64,000 nucleotides of DNA from Schaalia cardiffensis (GCF_016405145.1 NZ_JAEKIA010000006.1:95470-159469); one strand, 5' to 3'. Positions 53,824 through 63,920 are shown, counted from the first letter of the stretch. Numbers and translations: made by a program. Notes: generated by a model not told the origin, from the sequence alone.

Positions 53824-54495
53824 GTGACTTCGTATCCCCTCACTCCGCGTCAGCGTTTCCTCAAGCAAAGGCAGCGCCGACAGAACATCGTCTTCGCTTC
53901 GACTGGAGCTGTGATGCTCGCCCTCGCGCTGATCAGTCTCCTCGTTTTGACTGGGCTGATTCCTGTGCCTTTCGCGAATGACTTCTCCAAGGGCACGAAG
54001 TACGCGACCCCGGGGACGATCCCGTGTCCGGCCGAGGGCGCAACTCCTGTTGATCCCTCGACGATTCAGGTGCGAGTCCTCAATACGACTTCGCGTCAGG
54101 GCTTGGCCAGTGAGGCGACGACTCTGCTCGTCAATGCCGGTTATGAGCCTCTCGAGCCGAGCAATGCCAGCCCTGAATACGCTGGAGTCGTGCAGATCGA
54201 CGTTGGCCCGGCCGCAGTGGATGAGGCGTATACGGTTGCTCGTTTCTTCCCGAAGTCGAAGGTCGTTCTCAGTGAGTCGACTGATAAGACGGTGACGGTC
54301 CTCTTGGGGACTTTCTACGATTCTTCCTCCGTTTCCGATGAGGTCGGCCGTATCGCAGAATCGAAGGACCCCTTGAAGGGGCCTTCGGGGTGTCTTCCCC
54401 TTTCGGAGGAGAGTCTGAAGAAGGCCGAGCTGGCGGCTGCGCAATCAGATTCTGCGGAAGGACAGTCGGACGCCGATTCGCAATCGGAGAACTGA
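53824..54495 (+). CDS. LytR C-terminal domain membrane protein
   Basis: 223 residues from GTG 53824. Basic N terminus, one membrane helix (about 22-46), then a LytR_C domain (IQVRVLNTTSRQGLASEATTLLVNAGY, then GPAAVDEAYTVARFF and VTVLLGTFYD). The C terminus is a Ser/Asp/Glu-rich tail. LytR_C proteins are found in wall-associated contexts of actinobacteria. No enzymatic domain is present. It is divergent from the acyl-CoA dehydrogenase gene. Confidence 0.88.
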   Translation: MTSYPLTPRQRFLKQRQRRQNIVFASTGAVMLALALISLLVLTGLIPVPFANDFSKGTKYATPGTIPCPAEGATPVDPSTIQVRVLNTTSRQGLASEATTLLVNAGYEPLEPSNASPEYAGVVQIDVGPAAVDEAYTVARFFPKSKVVLSESTDKTVTVLLGTFYDSSSVSDEVGRIAESKDPLKGPSGCLPLSEESLKKAELAAAQSDSAEGQSDADSQSEN

Positions 54496-55071
54496 AGCTC
54501 GAGCTGCGAGCTCAAAACCAAGGTAGGGGATCGGGCTGCTTGCGGCTTTGAGCTGTGAACTTGCCGGAGGGGCGTTGAGGACAGTTGCGGCCTTTGAGCT
54601 CCCCTGGCTGCTTGGAGATCTGAATGGGGTCGAGCTGTTCTATGGGGAGTGTTGAAGGAGAACACGCGGCCCGGAGGCGTTCCCAGGGTGGAGCAGAGCT
54701 CTCCCCGTGCTGGAGACGAGGTGTTCTCTGGGGCAGGCTGCAGATTCTGTGTCCGCTCACGAGGTGTTCACCGGGGCAGGCGGCAGAGCCCATGTCAGCT
54801 CACGAGGTGTTCACGGGAGCAAGTTGCAGATTCTGTGTCCTCCCGTGAGGCGTCACTAGGCGGAGAAAAAGCGTTCCCCTAGTGCGGAGAAGTGTTCCCA
54901 GAGGAAGCAGGTCCCCGTAGCCAGGTTCTTCATAACCGGGTCCCTCAGAAAACAGGGCAGGGGAACCAGGGCAGGGTAAACATCACAGCGGGGAAACAGA
55001 GCGTGGGCGCCGAGAGATCCCCCTTCGAGCAGCCCCTTCACCGTGCAGCCCTCAGCCCCGCACCCTTCATT
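54496..55071. repeat. Gap with a 43-base tandem repeat
   Basis: Three copies of a 43-base unit beginning ACGAGGTGTTC at 54716, 54759 and 54802 (ending near 54844). Shorter GGGGAACCAGGGCAGG-like repeats lie around 54955. No gene seen. Since 43 is not a multiple of three, the array would break a reading frame. Confidence 0.8.
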
Positions 55072-56460
55072 TCAAGGCCTCTCATTCCGGGAGATCCCGC
55101 CCTCGTGGATCTCCTTGACGAGGGCGTCCCCGTCTGAACCGAACCACACTGGAATCCTGCGGGGAACGGTCCATAGGGCATCGGGAACAAGAGCTTCAAA
55201 GGTGCCGTGCGAGAGGAACTGTTCGATCTCGGAAAGCGAACGAATCGCGATCCCCGCAACATTGAGTGGGAACTCGCGGGCGAACTCGGCATAGATTTCA
55301 GGGTCGTGCTGCCCGTCATCGCCCACGAGGAACCATTTCATCGTCGGGAACATACGGGCGAGCCGACGCAATTCGCGCCGCTTGTGCTCGGGTCCAGAAC
55401 GGAACCAACCGGTGTTCGACGGTCCAAAATCCGTCATGAGGAATCCGCCGCGCGGGTAGCCGAGGCGTTGAAGGAAATCGCGCAGAGTGGGCACGACATT
55501 CCACGCTCCGGTTGACAGGTAGATGATGGGAGCGCCGAAGGCAGGCGCATACTCGGTGGCCACAGCGCGTCCGCGAGCTCCCCTCCGGGCGAGGCAGCGA
55601 AGAAAGTTCGCCATTCCGGGCACGGCTTCGCGTGCGGAGACGCGGTCGACGAAGGAGTGTTTCGCTGCGACGAGGGGACGCGGCAGCATTGTCACCATGA
55701 CGGTGTCGTCAATGTCTGAGACGACGCCGATCCGCTCCTCGTCGCCGACAATGCGTAGCGCGACGGACACGGGTGTCCCCGCGCGCACCCTGCCGACACG
55801 ATGAGTCGCAGGGGACTGACAGTCACAGGGCTCATGCGGGCAGGGCTTGTCCAAGCAGGGCTCAAAGGTGCAGGCCTCGTCCAGCCAGGTCTCGCCTGGG
55901 AGGGACTCATCCAAGCAAGGCTCAAGCGCGCAGACCCCATTTGAGACCTTGTCGCCGGGGAGAGGGTCTTCTAGGGGGCGCTCCTTGACAAGGCCCTTCT
56001 TCGTAGGGGCCGAGTAGAGGGCGTCGCCCTCGTGAAGACCAGCAGCGCGCACATCGCCCTCGTGAAGAACCTGCATCCACGCGCTGTGCCACCCCGCCGC
56101 AAGACCGTGTCCTGAAACGGACAGGTCGATATAGCCGCCCCGATCTGCGAAGGCGATGCGCTTTTGATCCCCAACGGTGACGAGGACGGGCTGGCGGGGG
56201 ACTTGCGCGTCGAAGAATTGACGCCACCCGCGCCGTTGCGCCAGCCAGGAGCGTTCATCACCGGAGCGCTCCATGATGACGCGGCCGAGGACGCGCGCGC
56301 GGTGAGTGGAGCCGTGGCCGCCGAAGCCAACGATCCCCGGGTGAAAACCCCATTCACTCAGGAATCTGGAGAGCGCTTTCGAACCCGCTTCCCCGAAAGA
56401 GGAACTCAGGGTGAGAAGCAGGGACGGTGACTCATCGTCGATGAGTGGTCTGGCGAACAT
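55072..56460 (-). CDS. App1-type (DUF2183) phosphatase with a Cys/Glu-rich insert
   Basis: 462 residues from ATG 56460 (AGGAGGCCC directly upstream). The HAD-like catalytic motif SDIDDTV (Asp249, Asp251) and [26 protein letters not shown] and [14 protein letters not shown] are the conserved blocks of the App1/DUF2183 phosphatidate phosphatases. Residues ~132-222 (nt 55795-56067) are a repetitive insert (LHEGD and CxxEPCLD units) with many Cys/Glu/Asp that the family lacks. Probably a lipid or phosphoprotein phosphatase. No membrane helix. Confidence 0.88.
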   Translation of the reverse strand: MFARPLIDDESPSLLLTLSSSFGEAGSKALSRFLSEWGFHPGIVGFGGHGSTHRARVLGRVIMERSGDERSWLAQRRGWRQFFDAQVPRQPVLVTVGDQKRIAFADRGGYIDLSVSGHGLAAGWHSAWMQVLHEGDVRAAGLHEGDALYSAPTKKGLVKERPLEDPLPGDKVSNGVCALEPCLDESLPGETWLDEACTFEPCLDKPCPHEPCDCQSPATHRVGRVRAGTPVSVALRIVGDEERIGVVSDIDDTVMVTMLPRPLVAAKHSFVDRVSAREAVPGMANFLRCLARRGARGRAVATEYAPAFGAPIIYLSTGAWNVVPTLRDFLQRLGYPRGGFLMTDFGPSNTGWFRSGPEHKRRELRRLARMFPTMKWFLVGDDGQHDPEIYAEFAREFPLNVAGIAIRSLSEIEQFLSHGTFEALVPDALWTVPRRIPVWFGSDGDALVKEIHEGGISRNERP

Positions 56461-56535
56461 GGGCCTCCTAGCGGGACAGGCCTATTCTGCCCGAATTTGC
56501 GATGAAGAGAAGACAAGGCCCCTCGTACACGGGCC

Positions 56536-57753
56536 TTATTCTTCAATCCTGGGGTGCAGTGAGGTGGTCGCCCGACGCAGGGAAGGAAGACCGAGGACCA
56601 TGATCGCAACCATCACCCAAGCTGCGCCCACCATGACGAAGTAGCCGGAGCGGGCCCCACCGGCATCAATCACAGGGCCCGCCATGGCCGAGCCGAGGGA
56701 CAAGCCAATATTGAGAGAGGTACCAACCCAGGTCAGGCCCTCGGTGAGGCGCTCGGGTGCGACGATCCTCGCGATCACAGTGTTGACATTCGTCATTGTT
56801 GGCGCGCAGGTGATCCCCGTTAGGGTCATGACGAGCGCCATGACGGGAATCGAATGGGCCAAGAGATAGGTCGAGGTGCCGATCGCCAGAAGCACGACGC
56901 CGAAGGCGAAGAGGCTCCACAGTGGCTGCGTCCACTTTCGCGAGCCGTACCACAGGCCCGCGAGCAGTGACCCGATGGAAAAGAAAGCGAGGAGAACGCC
57001 CGACATGGAGGGGGCGCCGAGGGCAGCGGCGAAAGCGACGACGGCGACATCGTTTGCGCCGAACATGGAGCCCATTGCGATGTAGGTGAGGACCATGACG
57101 ATCACAGCGGGATTGCGCAGGACCGAACGGTGATGCTGTCCTTCGACTTTGGGACGGGGAGCGGGTTCGGAGGCGCTCTGCGAGAAGAACCAGAATCCGC
57201 CGCCCCCGAGGAATAGGCAGATGAGGACGAGACCGACACCGGGGTGGAAGAGCGTGCCGAGCACCGTTGAAAGGACAGGGCCGATGATATAGACGAACTC
57301 GTCGATGGCGGACTCGAGAGCGAAGGCGGTCGTCAGGCCTTTGGGGTGGTCTTTCAGTGCGTTCGTCCATCGGGCTCGCACGAAGGCTCCGGGAGCTCCC
57401 CACGTTGCACCCGCGATGACGGTGATGAGAGCTACGAGGACTGGGGAGGCGTGCATGATTGCGCCAAGGAGGAAAGCGGCGTTCGCCGCGACCTCGATTG
57501 TGAGGAGCGGAACCATGACCTTACGCTGGCCCAAACGATCGACGTAGCGGGCGATGATGGGAGCGCATAGTGCGGTTGCGATGACATTGAGGGCTGCCAT
57601 GAAGCCCGCGAGAGAGTAGTTCCCGTAGCTTGCTTTGATGAGCAGGACGATGGAGATGGAGGTCATCGACATCGGTAGGCGCAGGATCAGTCCGGCGAGG
57701 GAGAATTTCCAAGAGCCGTCGAGTTTCAAGACGTCGAGATAGGGGCCGAGCAC
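56536..57753 (-). CDS. Major facilitator superfamily transporter
   Basis: 405 residues with about twelve hydrophobic helices. The cytoplasmic loop RYVDRLGQRKVM matches the MFS A-motif (GxxxDrxGrR). The start is a GTG at 57753. The sequence resembles drug/metabolite exporters of the actinobacterial DHA type, but no substrate can be inferred. It lies 75 bases upstream of the App1 gene on the same strand, and the two may form an operon. Confidence 0.88.
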   Translation of the reverse strand: MLGPYLDVLKLDGSWKFSLAGLILRLPMSMTSISIVLLIKASYGNYSLAGFMAALNVIATALCAPIIARYVDRLGQRKVMVPLLTIEVAANAAFLLGAIMHASPVLVALITVIAGATWGAPGAFVRARWTNALKDHPKGLTTAFALESAIDEFVYIIGPVLSTVLGTLFHPGVGLVLICLFLGGGGFWFFSQSASEPAPRPKVEGQHHRSVLRNPAVIVMVLTYIAMGSMFGANDVAVVAFAAALGAPSMSGVLLAFFSIGSLLAGLWYGSRKWTQPLWSLFAFGVVLLAIGTSTYLLAHSIPVMALVMTLTGITCAPTMTNVNTVIARIVAPERLTEGLTWVGTSLNIGLSLGSAMAGPVIDAGGARSGYFVMVGAAWVMVAIMVLGLPSLRRATTSLHPRIEE

Positions 57754-58090
57754 CCGTTGATCCTATCGACCAGCAAGTGCGAAAACCTCACTCCTTCGTG
57801 TCAGATCGCGCACCCGCAGCTCGGCTGAGCTTGAGCGCCTCCCCGCCTTGTCGAGACTCTGCCGATCCTCAGTTGGTGACCGTGGAGCCGCTCAAAACGA
57901 GCTGCTGTTGGCTATGACGGTGTTGGCGCAGTCTTTAGTGGTAACGAGGGTTAGGTGGTGTGTCCCTGTGCAGAAGTCTCCATGTAGTACTTGCTGTGCG
58001 GTACGCGACCACCCTCATCATCGGAGGTGACGTGATCGCAGGATCCGCGATCCCTGTGGCCTCCGAGACTGCCCTCGGCGGACTGTCGCA
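57754..58090. other. Gap between the MFS gene and the DUF cassette
   Basis: About 340 bases. A 44-codon GTG frame (57960-58094) ends just inside the DUF2283 gene and has a hydrophobic middle, but no support as a gene. Nothing else seen. Confidence 0.35.
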
Positions 58091-58447
58091 CTAATGCTGT
58101 GCAAGCCGGGAGGTGTTCTTCTGCATGGTGATGGTCTGACCGTGGCCAATCACCGGGTCTGCCACGACGGTGAACAGAGGAGTCTTGGTGACGCTAGGCA
58201 AAAGGTGAGCGATCATCGCCGCTCTCTTCTCACGGATATGAAACTGTCGACACAAGTCACTCAGCGGAATATCCCGATCCAGGTCGAGAATCTCAATTCC
58301 GACAACCTCGTCCATATCATCCAGATCAACGAACAGACACATATCGTCGTCAAAGGGTTCTGTGCGTGCGACGGTCGCATCCGACAGACGGATGTAGCAC
58401 GCTCGCGCCGTCCAATCCAGCTCGACCTTGATCGTCTGTGCGTTCAT
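58091..58447 (-). CDS. DUF2283 family protein
   Basis: 118 residues from ATG 58447 (GGTGGAGGGC directly before it); a start at 58489 would overlap the previous gene. VELDWTARACYIRLSD and VDLDDMDEVVGIEILDL are the DUF2283 core. The C-terminal ~50 residues are an addition. DUF2283 proteins often follow DUF4258 genes and are suspected to be antitoxin-like partners. Function unproven. Confidence 0.8.
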   Translation of the reverse strand: MNAQTIKVELDWTARACYIRLSDATVARTEPFDDDMCLFVDLDDMDEVVGIEILDLDRDIPLSDLCRQFHIREKRAAMIAHLLPSVTKTPLFTVVADPVIGHGQTITMQKNTSRLAQH

Positions 58448-58473
58448 GCCCTCCACCCTAGTGTCTGAGAAAG

Positions 58474-58713
58474 TCATTTTCGCCAGCAAGTGACCACTAC
58501 GACGCCGTCAGTCTCGTCCGGGGGCCAGGATACAACGACGCACACTCGGCTTCCGTCAGCATGTACATACCCCTCGAAGAGCATTCTGTCGCCATTAGCT
58601 GCCGGTCTCGACAAGGAGTAGTCGTTCAGAACCTCAAGGAGTTCTTGCTCGCTGATCTGCCGTTCGGCCGCTCTTCGACGACCGTGATAGCTGATGCGTT
58701 TAATCCGAGGCAT
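58474..58713 (-). CDS. DUF4258 family protein, possible RelE-fold toxin
   Basis: 79 residues. ISYHGRRRAAERQISEQELLEVLN, FEG and VVVSW..VVVVTCW follow the DUF4258 pattern, a small fold related to the BrnT/RelE superfamily. It lies 26 bases from the DUF2283 gene and 6 bases from the DUF6941 gene. A toxin-antitoxin role is inferred from size, fold class and pairing only. Confidence 0.78.
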   Translation of the reverse strand: MPRIKRISYHGRRRAAERQISEQELLEVLNDYSLSRPAANGDRMLFEGYVHADGSRVCVVVSWPPDETDGVVVVTCWRK

Positions 58714-58719
58714 GGGCGT

Positions 58720-59118
58720 TTAGAGAGAAACGGCCTCAAACTTGAGGACGCGGTCCACTCCCTCAGTCTCGAGGATGTCAACCTCAATCACGTAGGTTCC
58801 TAATTCCATGAGGGGAAGACTGAACTGTAGTGCAAACATTGCTCCGCGTTTGCCTTCTCCATACTCGGGTAAGTTCTTCAGGTCGGAAATCCTCAAGGTT
58901 CCATCCAACTGATAGCTCTGCTGCGGAACTGTGGCCCTGATGGCGAGATTGAGTTCATCAATATCCGTCGATACCCGAACTCGACCGGCAACACTGAGCA
59001 TGATTTGACTGGGTATCTCGCGCACTACCATGCGAGTGAAGCTCGCTCCTACTGCGGTCAGCTTTGATTCCTGAATCGCAGCGTAATCAGCCAGGAACGC
59101 GTAATCCAGTTCAATCAC
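58720..59118 (-). CDS. DUF6941-like protein
   Basis: 132 residues from GTG 59118. LDYAFLADYAAIQESKLTAVGASFTRM and ALQFSLPLMELGTYVIEVDI match a family of ~130-residue beta-rich bacterial proteins of unknown function. It is the first gene of a three-gene unit and may recognise a ligand or regulate the others. GC and codon use look lower than in neighbours (many AAT/ATC/TCA codons), compatible with acquisition. Confidence 0.72.
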   Translation of the reverse strand: MIELDYAFLADYAAIQESKLTAVGASFTRMVVREIPSQIMLSVAGRVRVSTDIDELNLAIRATVPQQSYQLDGTLRISDLKNLPEYGEGKRGAMFALQFSLPLMELGTYVIEVDILETEGVDRVLKFEAVSL

Positions 59119-59403
59119 GTTTCGAATCTAACACGCCCACGTAACCCTCGAAGGGATACTTACCTTCGGGGCGCGACAAAGACCGCCTTCCAGTCATCAC
59201 AGCCCTCCTTAAACTCGGGCGCCATGAACTCAGACGCGAGCGGTTCGAGGGTGACCATTACTGCTCTGCTTAAACCCGCGCGCCACACCTTCCAGAACTA
59301 CAGATCCCGAGCTGCCGCTACGCCCTCATCGGTGAATAAGCGTATTTCCTGGGCATGGAAGAGAAATCCCCTCCGCTCCGCGTGAGTGTCGGTGTTCGAA
59401 GAC
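59119..59403. other. Gap upstream of the DUF cassette
   Basis: 285 bases. The cassette promoter presumably lies at the left end. A GGGCGCCATGAACTCAGACGCGAGC stretch has no coding support. Nothing else was recognised. Confidence 0.35.
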
Positions 59404-59443
59404 TTGGCCCCGTCCTCGTCGAGCGGGACGAGGACGGGGCCAA
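59404..59443 (-). terminator. Hairpin terminator of pgm
   Basis: TTGGCCCCGTCCTCGTC (59404-59420) and GACGAGGACGGGGCCAA (59427-59443) form a perfect 17-base stem with a six-base loop, 31 bases after the pgm stop. There is no T-tract on the pgm strand, as is common in high-GC genomes. Confidence 0.8.
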
Positions 59444-59474
59444 AAATCGGGGTGACACCCCAGATCAGTGTGTC

Positions 59475-61145
59475 TTAGCCGAAGGCGTCGGAGACGACCT
59501 TCTTCGCTTCCTCCTGGACTTCGGCGAGGTGCTCGGCGCCTTTGAAGGACTCGGCGTAGATCTTGTACACGTCCTCGGTGCCCGAGGGGCGTGCAGCGAA
59601 CCACGCATTCTCGGTCGTGACCTTCAAGCCGCCGATCGCAGCGTCATTCCCAGGCGCGCGGACCAGGCGAGCAGTGATCGGCTCCCCCGCGAGCTCAGTC
59701 GCGGTCACGTCCTCGGGTGAGAGGGCGGCGAGCTTCGCCTTCTGCTCGCGGTTCGCGGGGGCGTCGATGCGCGCATAAGCGGAGGCGCCGAAACGCTCAA
59801 CCAGTTCAGCGTGCAACTGCGAGGGGGTTTTGCCGGTGACCGCGAGGATCTCCGAGGCGAGCAGCGCGAGGATGATGCCGTCCTTGTCCGTCGACCACAC
59901 GGTGCCGTCCTTACGTAGGAAGGAGGCTCCGGCGGACTCTTCGCCGCCGAAACCGACGGAGCCGTCGAGCAGACCGGGAACGAAATACTTGAAGCCAACG
60001 GGGACCTCGATGAGCTTGCGGCCCATTGAGGCGACAACGCGGTCGATGAGGGCGGAGGAGACGAGGGTCTTGCCGACCGCAGCATCCTCCTTCCATCCCG
60101 GGCGATGCTGGAACAGGTAGTCGATCGCGACCGCGAGGTAGTGGTTCGGGTTCATGAGACCGTCGGGCGTCACGATCCCGTGACGATCCGAGTCGGCGTC
60201 GTTGCCGGTCGCAATGTCGTAGGGGGTGTTGCCGTTCTCGTCCGGTGTCATGGCGCGACGCAGGGAAGCCATGGCGTTCGGGGAAGAGCAGTCCATGCGG
60301 ATCTTGCCGTCCCAGTCGAGCGTCATGAAAGGCCAGGCCGGATCCACAACGGGGTTCACGACCGTGAGTTCGAGGCCGTAGCGTTCCGCGATCGCCGCCC
60401 AATAGTCGACGGAGGCTCCGCCGAGGGGGTCTGCGCCGATGCGGACCCCGGCCTCGCGAATCGCATCTATGTCGATGACCTGGTCAAGCTGATCGACGTA
60501 GTAGGTGAGGTAGTCGAACTTCTCCAAGTGCTCGTCTTCGAAGAGCGGCGCGCCGATGATGCGCGGGATCTTGCGCCAGCCCTCCTCGAGGATCTCGTTG
60601 GCGCGGTTCGCGATCCATCCGGTCGCGTCCGTGTCGGCAGGTCCGCCGTGAGGCGGGTTGTACTTGAAGCCGCCGTCGCGCGGGGGATTGTGCGAGGGGG
60701 TGACGACGATACCGTCGGCGAGACCAGGCCCGGAGGTGCGCAGCGCCTGCGGGGCTCCATTTGCGCCGAGGATCGCCACGGACACGGCGGGGGTCGGGGT
60801 GTAGGAGGAGTGCGAGTCGATCTTCACACTCACTCCCGCAGCAGCAAGAACCTCGAGGGCGGTGCGCCAGGCGGGCTCGGACAGTGCGTGGGTGTCACGG
60901 CCGATGAAGAGCGGGCCATCAATGCCCTGGCTCGCTCGGTACTCGACGATCGCTGCGGTGATCGCGACGATGTGTGCTTCGTTGAACTTGCCGTCGAGCG
61001 AGGATCCGCGGTGTCCGGAAGTTCCGAAGGACACACGCTGGTCGATAATGCTCGGGTCGGGTTCGATGTCGTAATAGGCGGACAGGACCTCTTCGACGTT
61101 GATGAGGTCTTCGGGAAGGGCAAGTGTGCCAGCTCTCTCATGCAT
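59475..61145 (-). CDS. pgm: Phosphoglucomutase (alpha-D-glucose phosphate specific)
   Basis: 556 residues from ATG 61145. [11 protein letters not shown], the active-site TPSHNPP (phosphoserine), metal-binding [11 protein letters not shown] and the sugar-binding GGEESAGAS are conserved. It interconverts glucose-1-phosphate and glucose-6-phosphate, linking glycogen and wall sugar nucleotide metabolism to glycolysis. Length and motif spacing match the bacterial Pgm subgroup. It lies alone, followed by a strong terminator. Confidence 0.96.
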   Translation of the reverse strand: MHERAGTLALPEDLINVEEVLSAYYDIEPDPSIIDQRVSFGTSGHRGSSLDGKFNEAHIVAITAAIVEYRASQGIDGPLFIGRDTHALSEPAWRTALEVLAAAGVSVKIDSHSSYTPTPAVSVAILGANGAPQALRTSGPGLADGIVVTPSHNPPRDGGFKYNPPHGGPADTDATGWIANRANEILEEGWRKIPRIIGAPLFEDEHLEKFDYLTYYVDQLDQVIDIDAIREAGVRIGADPLGGASVDYWAAIAERYGLELTVVNPVVDPAWPFMTLDWDGKIRMDCSSPNAMASLRRAMTPDENGNTPYDIATGNDADSDRHGIVTPDGLMNPNHYLAVAIDYLFQHRPGWKEDAAVGKTLVSSALIDRVVASMGRKLIEVPVGFKYFVPGLLDGSVGFGGEESAGASFLRKDGTVWSTDKDGIILALLASEILAVTGKTPSQLHAELVERFGASAYARIDAPANREQKAKLAALSPEDVTATELAGEPITARLVRAPGNDAAIGGLKVTTENAWFAARPSGTEDVYKIYAESFKGAEHLAEVQEEAKKVVSDAFG

Positions 61146-61151
61146 GCCCAC

Positions 61152-61660
61152 AGTGTTTCACTTTGGGTGCGCTCGCGGAAGGGATTCTCGAAGTCCGGCC
61201 TTGCTCTTGTGAAGCAATGGCTCCGTGTTCGCGAAGCGGGCCCGTTCTTCGTTTGACTCCTCGTCCGTGATTCGGCATTTCTTGGGCTTGGTGTCCTTGA
61301 CTCGGCTTTCTCGGGTTTGGTGTCCATTGCGCGACGTTCTCGGGTGTGGTGTCAGTGGCGCATCGTTCTCGGGCGCTACTACCGCGCCGCCCCCGTCTTC
61401 GTCTCCCGTCTTTCTTGGGCGAGGCCCGGCCACGTTCCCATCCTTCTCTGGCTGTCTCTCCGCAGACTCTCCCTCCTCGGCCTCGTCTCCTGTTCTGCTC
61501 TGACTGTCCCTTCGCAGACTCTCCTTCCGCTCCCCTCGTTCTCTTTGGAGTCATCGAGGCGATGATCTTGGCCAATGGTCATATGAGATGGCGAAATATG
61601 CCGCTACGCTGTGTTAGGCCGGTCACTCACGGTGCAACGATGATGATGCGAAGGAGGCTC
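61152..61660. repeat. Gap with a 29-base tandem repeat
   Basis: Units beginning TCTYGGG at 61280, 61309, 61338 and 61367 have exact 29-base spacing. The rest is C/T-rich on the plus strand. No gene seen until the AGE-family start at 61663. Confidence 0.82.
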
Positions 61661-61662
61661 TC

Positions 61663-63003
61663 GTGGGGTGGTTTGACTCCGTTGAGCACAACAGATGGCT
61701 ATCGACGCAGATGCAGGCGCTGATCGCCGAAGCAGAAGGAGCGATCGTCCCCACGGGTTTCGCTCATCTCACCGAAGAGGGCGAACCGGATCCTGAACGA
61801 GGCATCGACCTCGCCGTCACCGGGCGCATGCTCTACGTCTTCTCCCTCGGCGTCCTCATGGGGCTGCCCGGAACACGGCGCTACGCGGACCATGCGCTCA
61901 AGAGCATCGGCACCTACTTCAAAGACCCGGTCAATGGGGGCTTGTGGATTTCCATCAAACCCGAGCCGGACGAGGACGGTCACGGCATCCCCTGGGATGA
62001 GGAGGGTCGCTCGAAGTCCCAGTACCACAATGCTTATGTGATCCTCGGCCTCGCTGCGGCGACGGTCGCGAACCGTCAGGGAGCCTACGAACTCCTCAAC
62101 GACGCCCTTCACGATCAGGAGCGGCACTGGATCGAGCCGAATGGGCTCGTGCGCGACCAATACGATGAGGCCTTCACTCATGCGCTGCCTCGGCGCACTC
62201 TGGGGACCCTTTTGCACACGGCCGAGGCATATCTGGCGGCAGCGGAGGCGACGACCGACCCAGTGTGGATCGACCGGGCCGAGCAGATGGCAGCCTTCGC
62301 GAATAAGGTCGCCGCTGAAAAGAGCTCTCGCCTTCCCGAATACTACGACGAGAATTGGAAGCCCCTAGGCGAAGAACCCGAAGGGTACGTGGACGGTCGA
62401 CGCATCTACCACGGGTACGTGACCGGGCACGCCATGCAGTGGACGCGCATCATGCTGCAGCTGCGCGCCGCTTTACGTTCACTCGGCCGACCCCAGCCCG
62501 ATTACCTCATGGAGTGCGCTGTCAACCTGTTTGAGCGGGCTCGCGTCGATGGGTGGCGCCGTAACAATGGGGAACCCGGTTTTGCAACTTCAGTCGACTT
62601 TGAAGGTAGCCCTGTCACGGGCGAGGACGAACACCAGCAGTGGGTCGTGTGCGAGGGAATCTGTGCGACCGTCGCAATCCGTCGTGCGATGCTTGACGAT
62701 GGTGCCACACCCGGCGAAATCGAACACTTCGAGCACTGCTACCGTTCCTTCCTCGACTATGTGAACGACTACTTGATTCTCAAGCCCGGCCGGTGGCTGC
62801 GCAGTCTCGACGCGAATAACAAGAGGTATGCAACTCTGAAGTGCTCGCCCTGGGATGTTTACCACTCCATCCAGACGACGCTCGCCGTGCGGGTGCCCCT
62901 GTGGCCACCCTACGCTTCGGCGTTGTCGCGAGACCTGCTCGATAAGCCGAAGGAAGCGCCCTCGGACAAGAAGTCGTGGAACAGTTTCTTCCGTCGCCAC
63001 TGA
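61663..63003 (+). CDS. AGE-family sugar epimerase/isomerase
   Basis: 446 residues from GTG 61663 with AAGGAGG six bases upstream. The (alpha/alpha)6-barrel N-acylglucosamine-2-epimerase family is indicated by SQYHNAYVILGLAAA, FTHALPRRTLGTLLHTAEAYLAAAE and YVTGHAMQWTRIMLQLRAAL, the last holding the catalytic His. Relatives isomerise mannose/fructose or sulfoquinovose or epimerise N-acyl-hexosamines. Which one cannot be told. Cytoplasmic. The nearest functional neighbour is pgm, divergent. Confidence 0.86.
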   Translation: MGWFDSVEHNRWLSTQMQALIAEAEGAIVPTGFAHLTEEGEPDPERGIDLAVTGRMLYVFSLGVLMGLPGTRRYADHALKSIGTYFKDPVNGGLWISIKPEPDEDGHGIPWDEEGRSKSQYHNAYVILGLAAATVANRQGAYELLNDALHDQERHWIEPNGLVRDQYDEAFTHALPRRTLGTLLHTAEAYLAAAEATTDPVWIDRAEQMAAFANKVAAEKSSRLPEYYDENWKPLGEEPEGYVDGRRIYHGYVTGHAMQWTRIMLQLRAALRSLGRPQPDYLMECAVNLFERARVDGWRRNNGEPGFATSVDFEGSPVTGEDEHQQWVVCEGICATVAIRRAMLDDGATPGEIEHFEHCYRSFLDYVNDYLILKPGRWLRSLDANNKRYATLKCSPWDVYHSIQTTLAVRVPLWPPYASALSRDLLDKPKEAPSDKKSWNSFFRRH

Positions 63004-63396
63004 TTCTCTGCTCCGCCTCTTTTCCTCAGTGAGGTTCTTGGCGAGCTACGAGGCGCGGTGCGGGTCTTTCCCGTGTAGGAGCTTCGACTTGCCCCACGTG
63101 TGAAGTTCGCTCTGGACTCTTCCTGCGTACGAGGTTCGGTGCGGCTTCTTCTGTGGGTGCGCGCTGTGGTGCCGAGAGTCCCGAGGACGAAAGCACGACC
63201 AGGGTTTTCCTCGGGTGTGAGACGCCGGAATTTGCCCAGATGGGAAAGGTGGTGCGACGCGAGTTTTCTTCGAGCTGATAACTGAGCGTGGCGGGTGCTT
63301 GTAGCTGAGTGCGGCGTGTGAGTGCCGTCTGTCGTGACAGACACAACGGACGGTGCTCTGCCTGAGTGGTGTCAGTCGGGTAAGATCAACGAGTCT
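63004..63396. repeat. Gap with degenerate repeats before tRNA-Ser
   Basis: About 390 bases with GTGCGGGTCTTTCCCGTGTAGGA-type variations repeated every 60-70 bases (GAGGCGCGGTGCGGG, GAGGTTCGGTGCGGC). No gene. Confidence 0.4.
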
Positions 63397-63483
63397 GGAG
63401 GGCTGACCGAGTGGCCGAAGGTGGCGGTCTTGAAAACCGCTGTGTCAGCAATGGCACCGGGGGTTCGAATCCCTCGCCCTCCG
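63397..63483 (+). tRNA. tRNA-Ser (anticodon TGA)
   Basis: GGAGGGC/GCCCTCC acceptor stem, D-arm, anticodon arm CGGTC-TTGAAAA-CCG, a long class II variable arm and T-arm GGGGTTCGAATCCCT. The discriminator G is followed by an encoded CCA (63484-63486). Confidence 0.97.
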
Positions 63484-63600
63484 CCAGGCCGATTTCGTCG
63501 GGAGCTCTTGCTCTTCGAGCCAGGCTCCGGCTGAGCCCTGTGTGGTGTTGGGGTCCACGATTTCAACGCTCGGGGTTCATGCTTTAGGCTTGTCGGTACT

Positions 63601-63688
63601 GGAGACGTGCCTGAGCGGCCGAAAGGGGCTCCCTGCTAAGGAGTTAATCGTGTTGCGCGATTCAGGGGTTCGAATCCCCTCGTCTCCG
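63601..63688 (+). tRNA. tRNA-Ser (anticodon GCT)
   Basis: GGAGACG/CGTCTCC acceptor stem, anticodon arm CTCC-CTGCTAA-GGAG, long variable arm and T-arm GGGGTTCGAATCCCC. CCA is not encoded. It follows the other tRNA-Ser by about 117 bases. Confidence 0.97.
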
Positions 63689-63697
63689 CGGAATAAA

Positions 63698-63727
63698 CCC
63701 CGGGATCGTGAAGATCCCGGGGTTTTT
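63698..63727 (+). terminator. Rho-independent terminator after tRNA-Ser(GCT)
   Basis: CCCCGGGATC (63698-63707) and GATCCCGGGG (63713-63722) with a five-base loop, followed by TTTTT. Confidence 0.93.
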
Positions 63728-63920
63728 CGCTCCCCGCGCTCGGGCCCTGGGTAGTTGGTTCGGGCCTTGGGGCGATGACTTCCCTTAAAGGACGAAAAGA
63801 GTTGGACTGAACCCGACTTTTCGGCTTTGTGGTGCGAGAAAGTCTGGTTCAAAGTTGTTGGGGGCCAACTTTGGGGTTACCGGCAGGAAAGTGTGGCATC
63901 GCTCGGGCGTGTCGTGGGGG

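Noticed and set aside
57960..58094. 44-codon GTG frame with a hydrophobic middle, resembling a small peptide
   Set aside because: No Shine-Dalgarno at its start, and it runs into the DUF2283 gene on the opposite strand; too short for a claim.
60105..61256. 383-codon open frame antisense to pgm
   Set aside because: Opposite pgm with all catalytic motifs; Val/Arg/Gly-rich product with no family resemblance.
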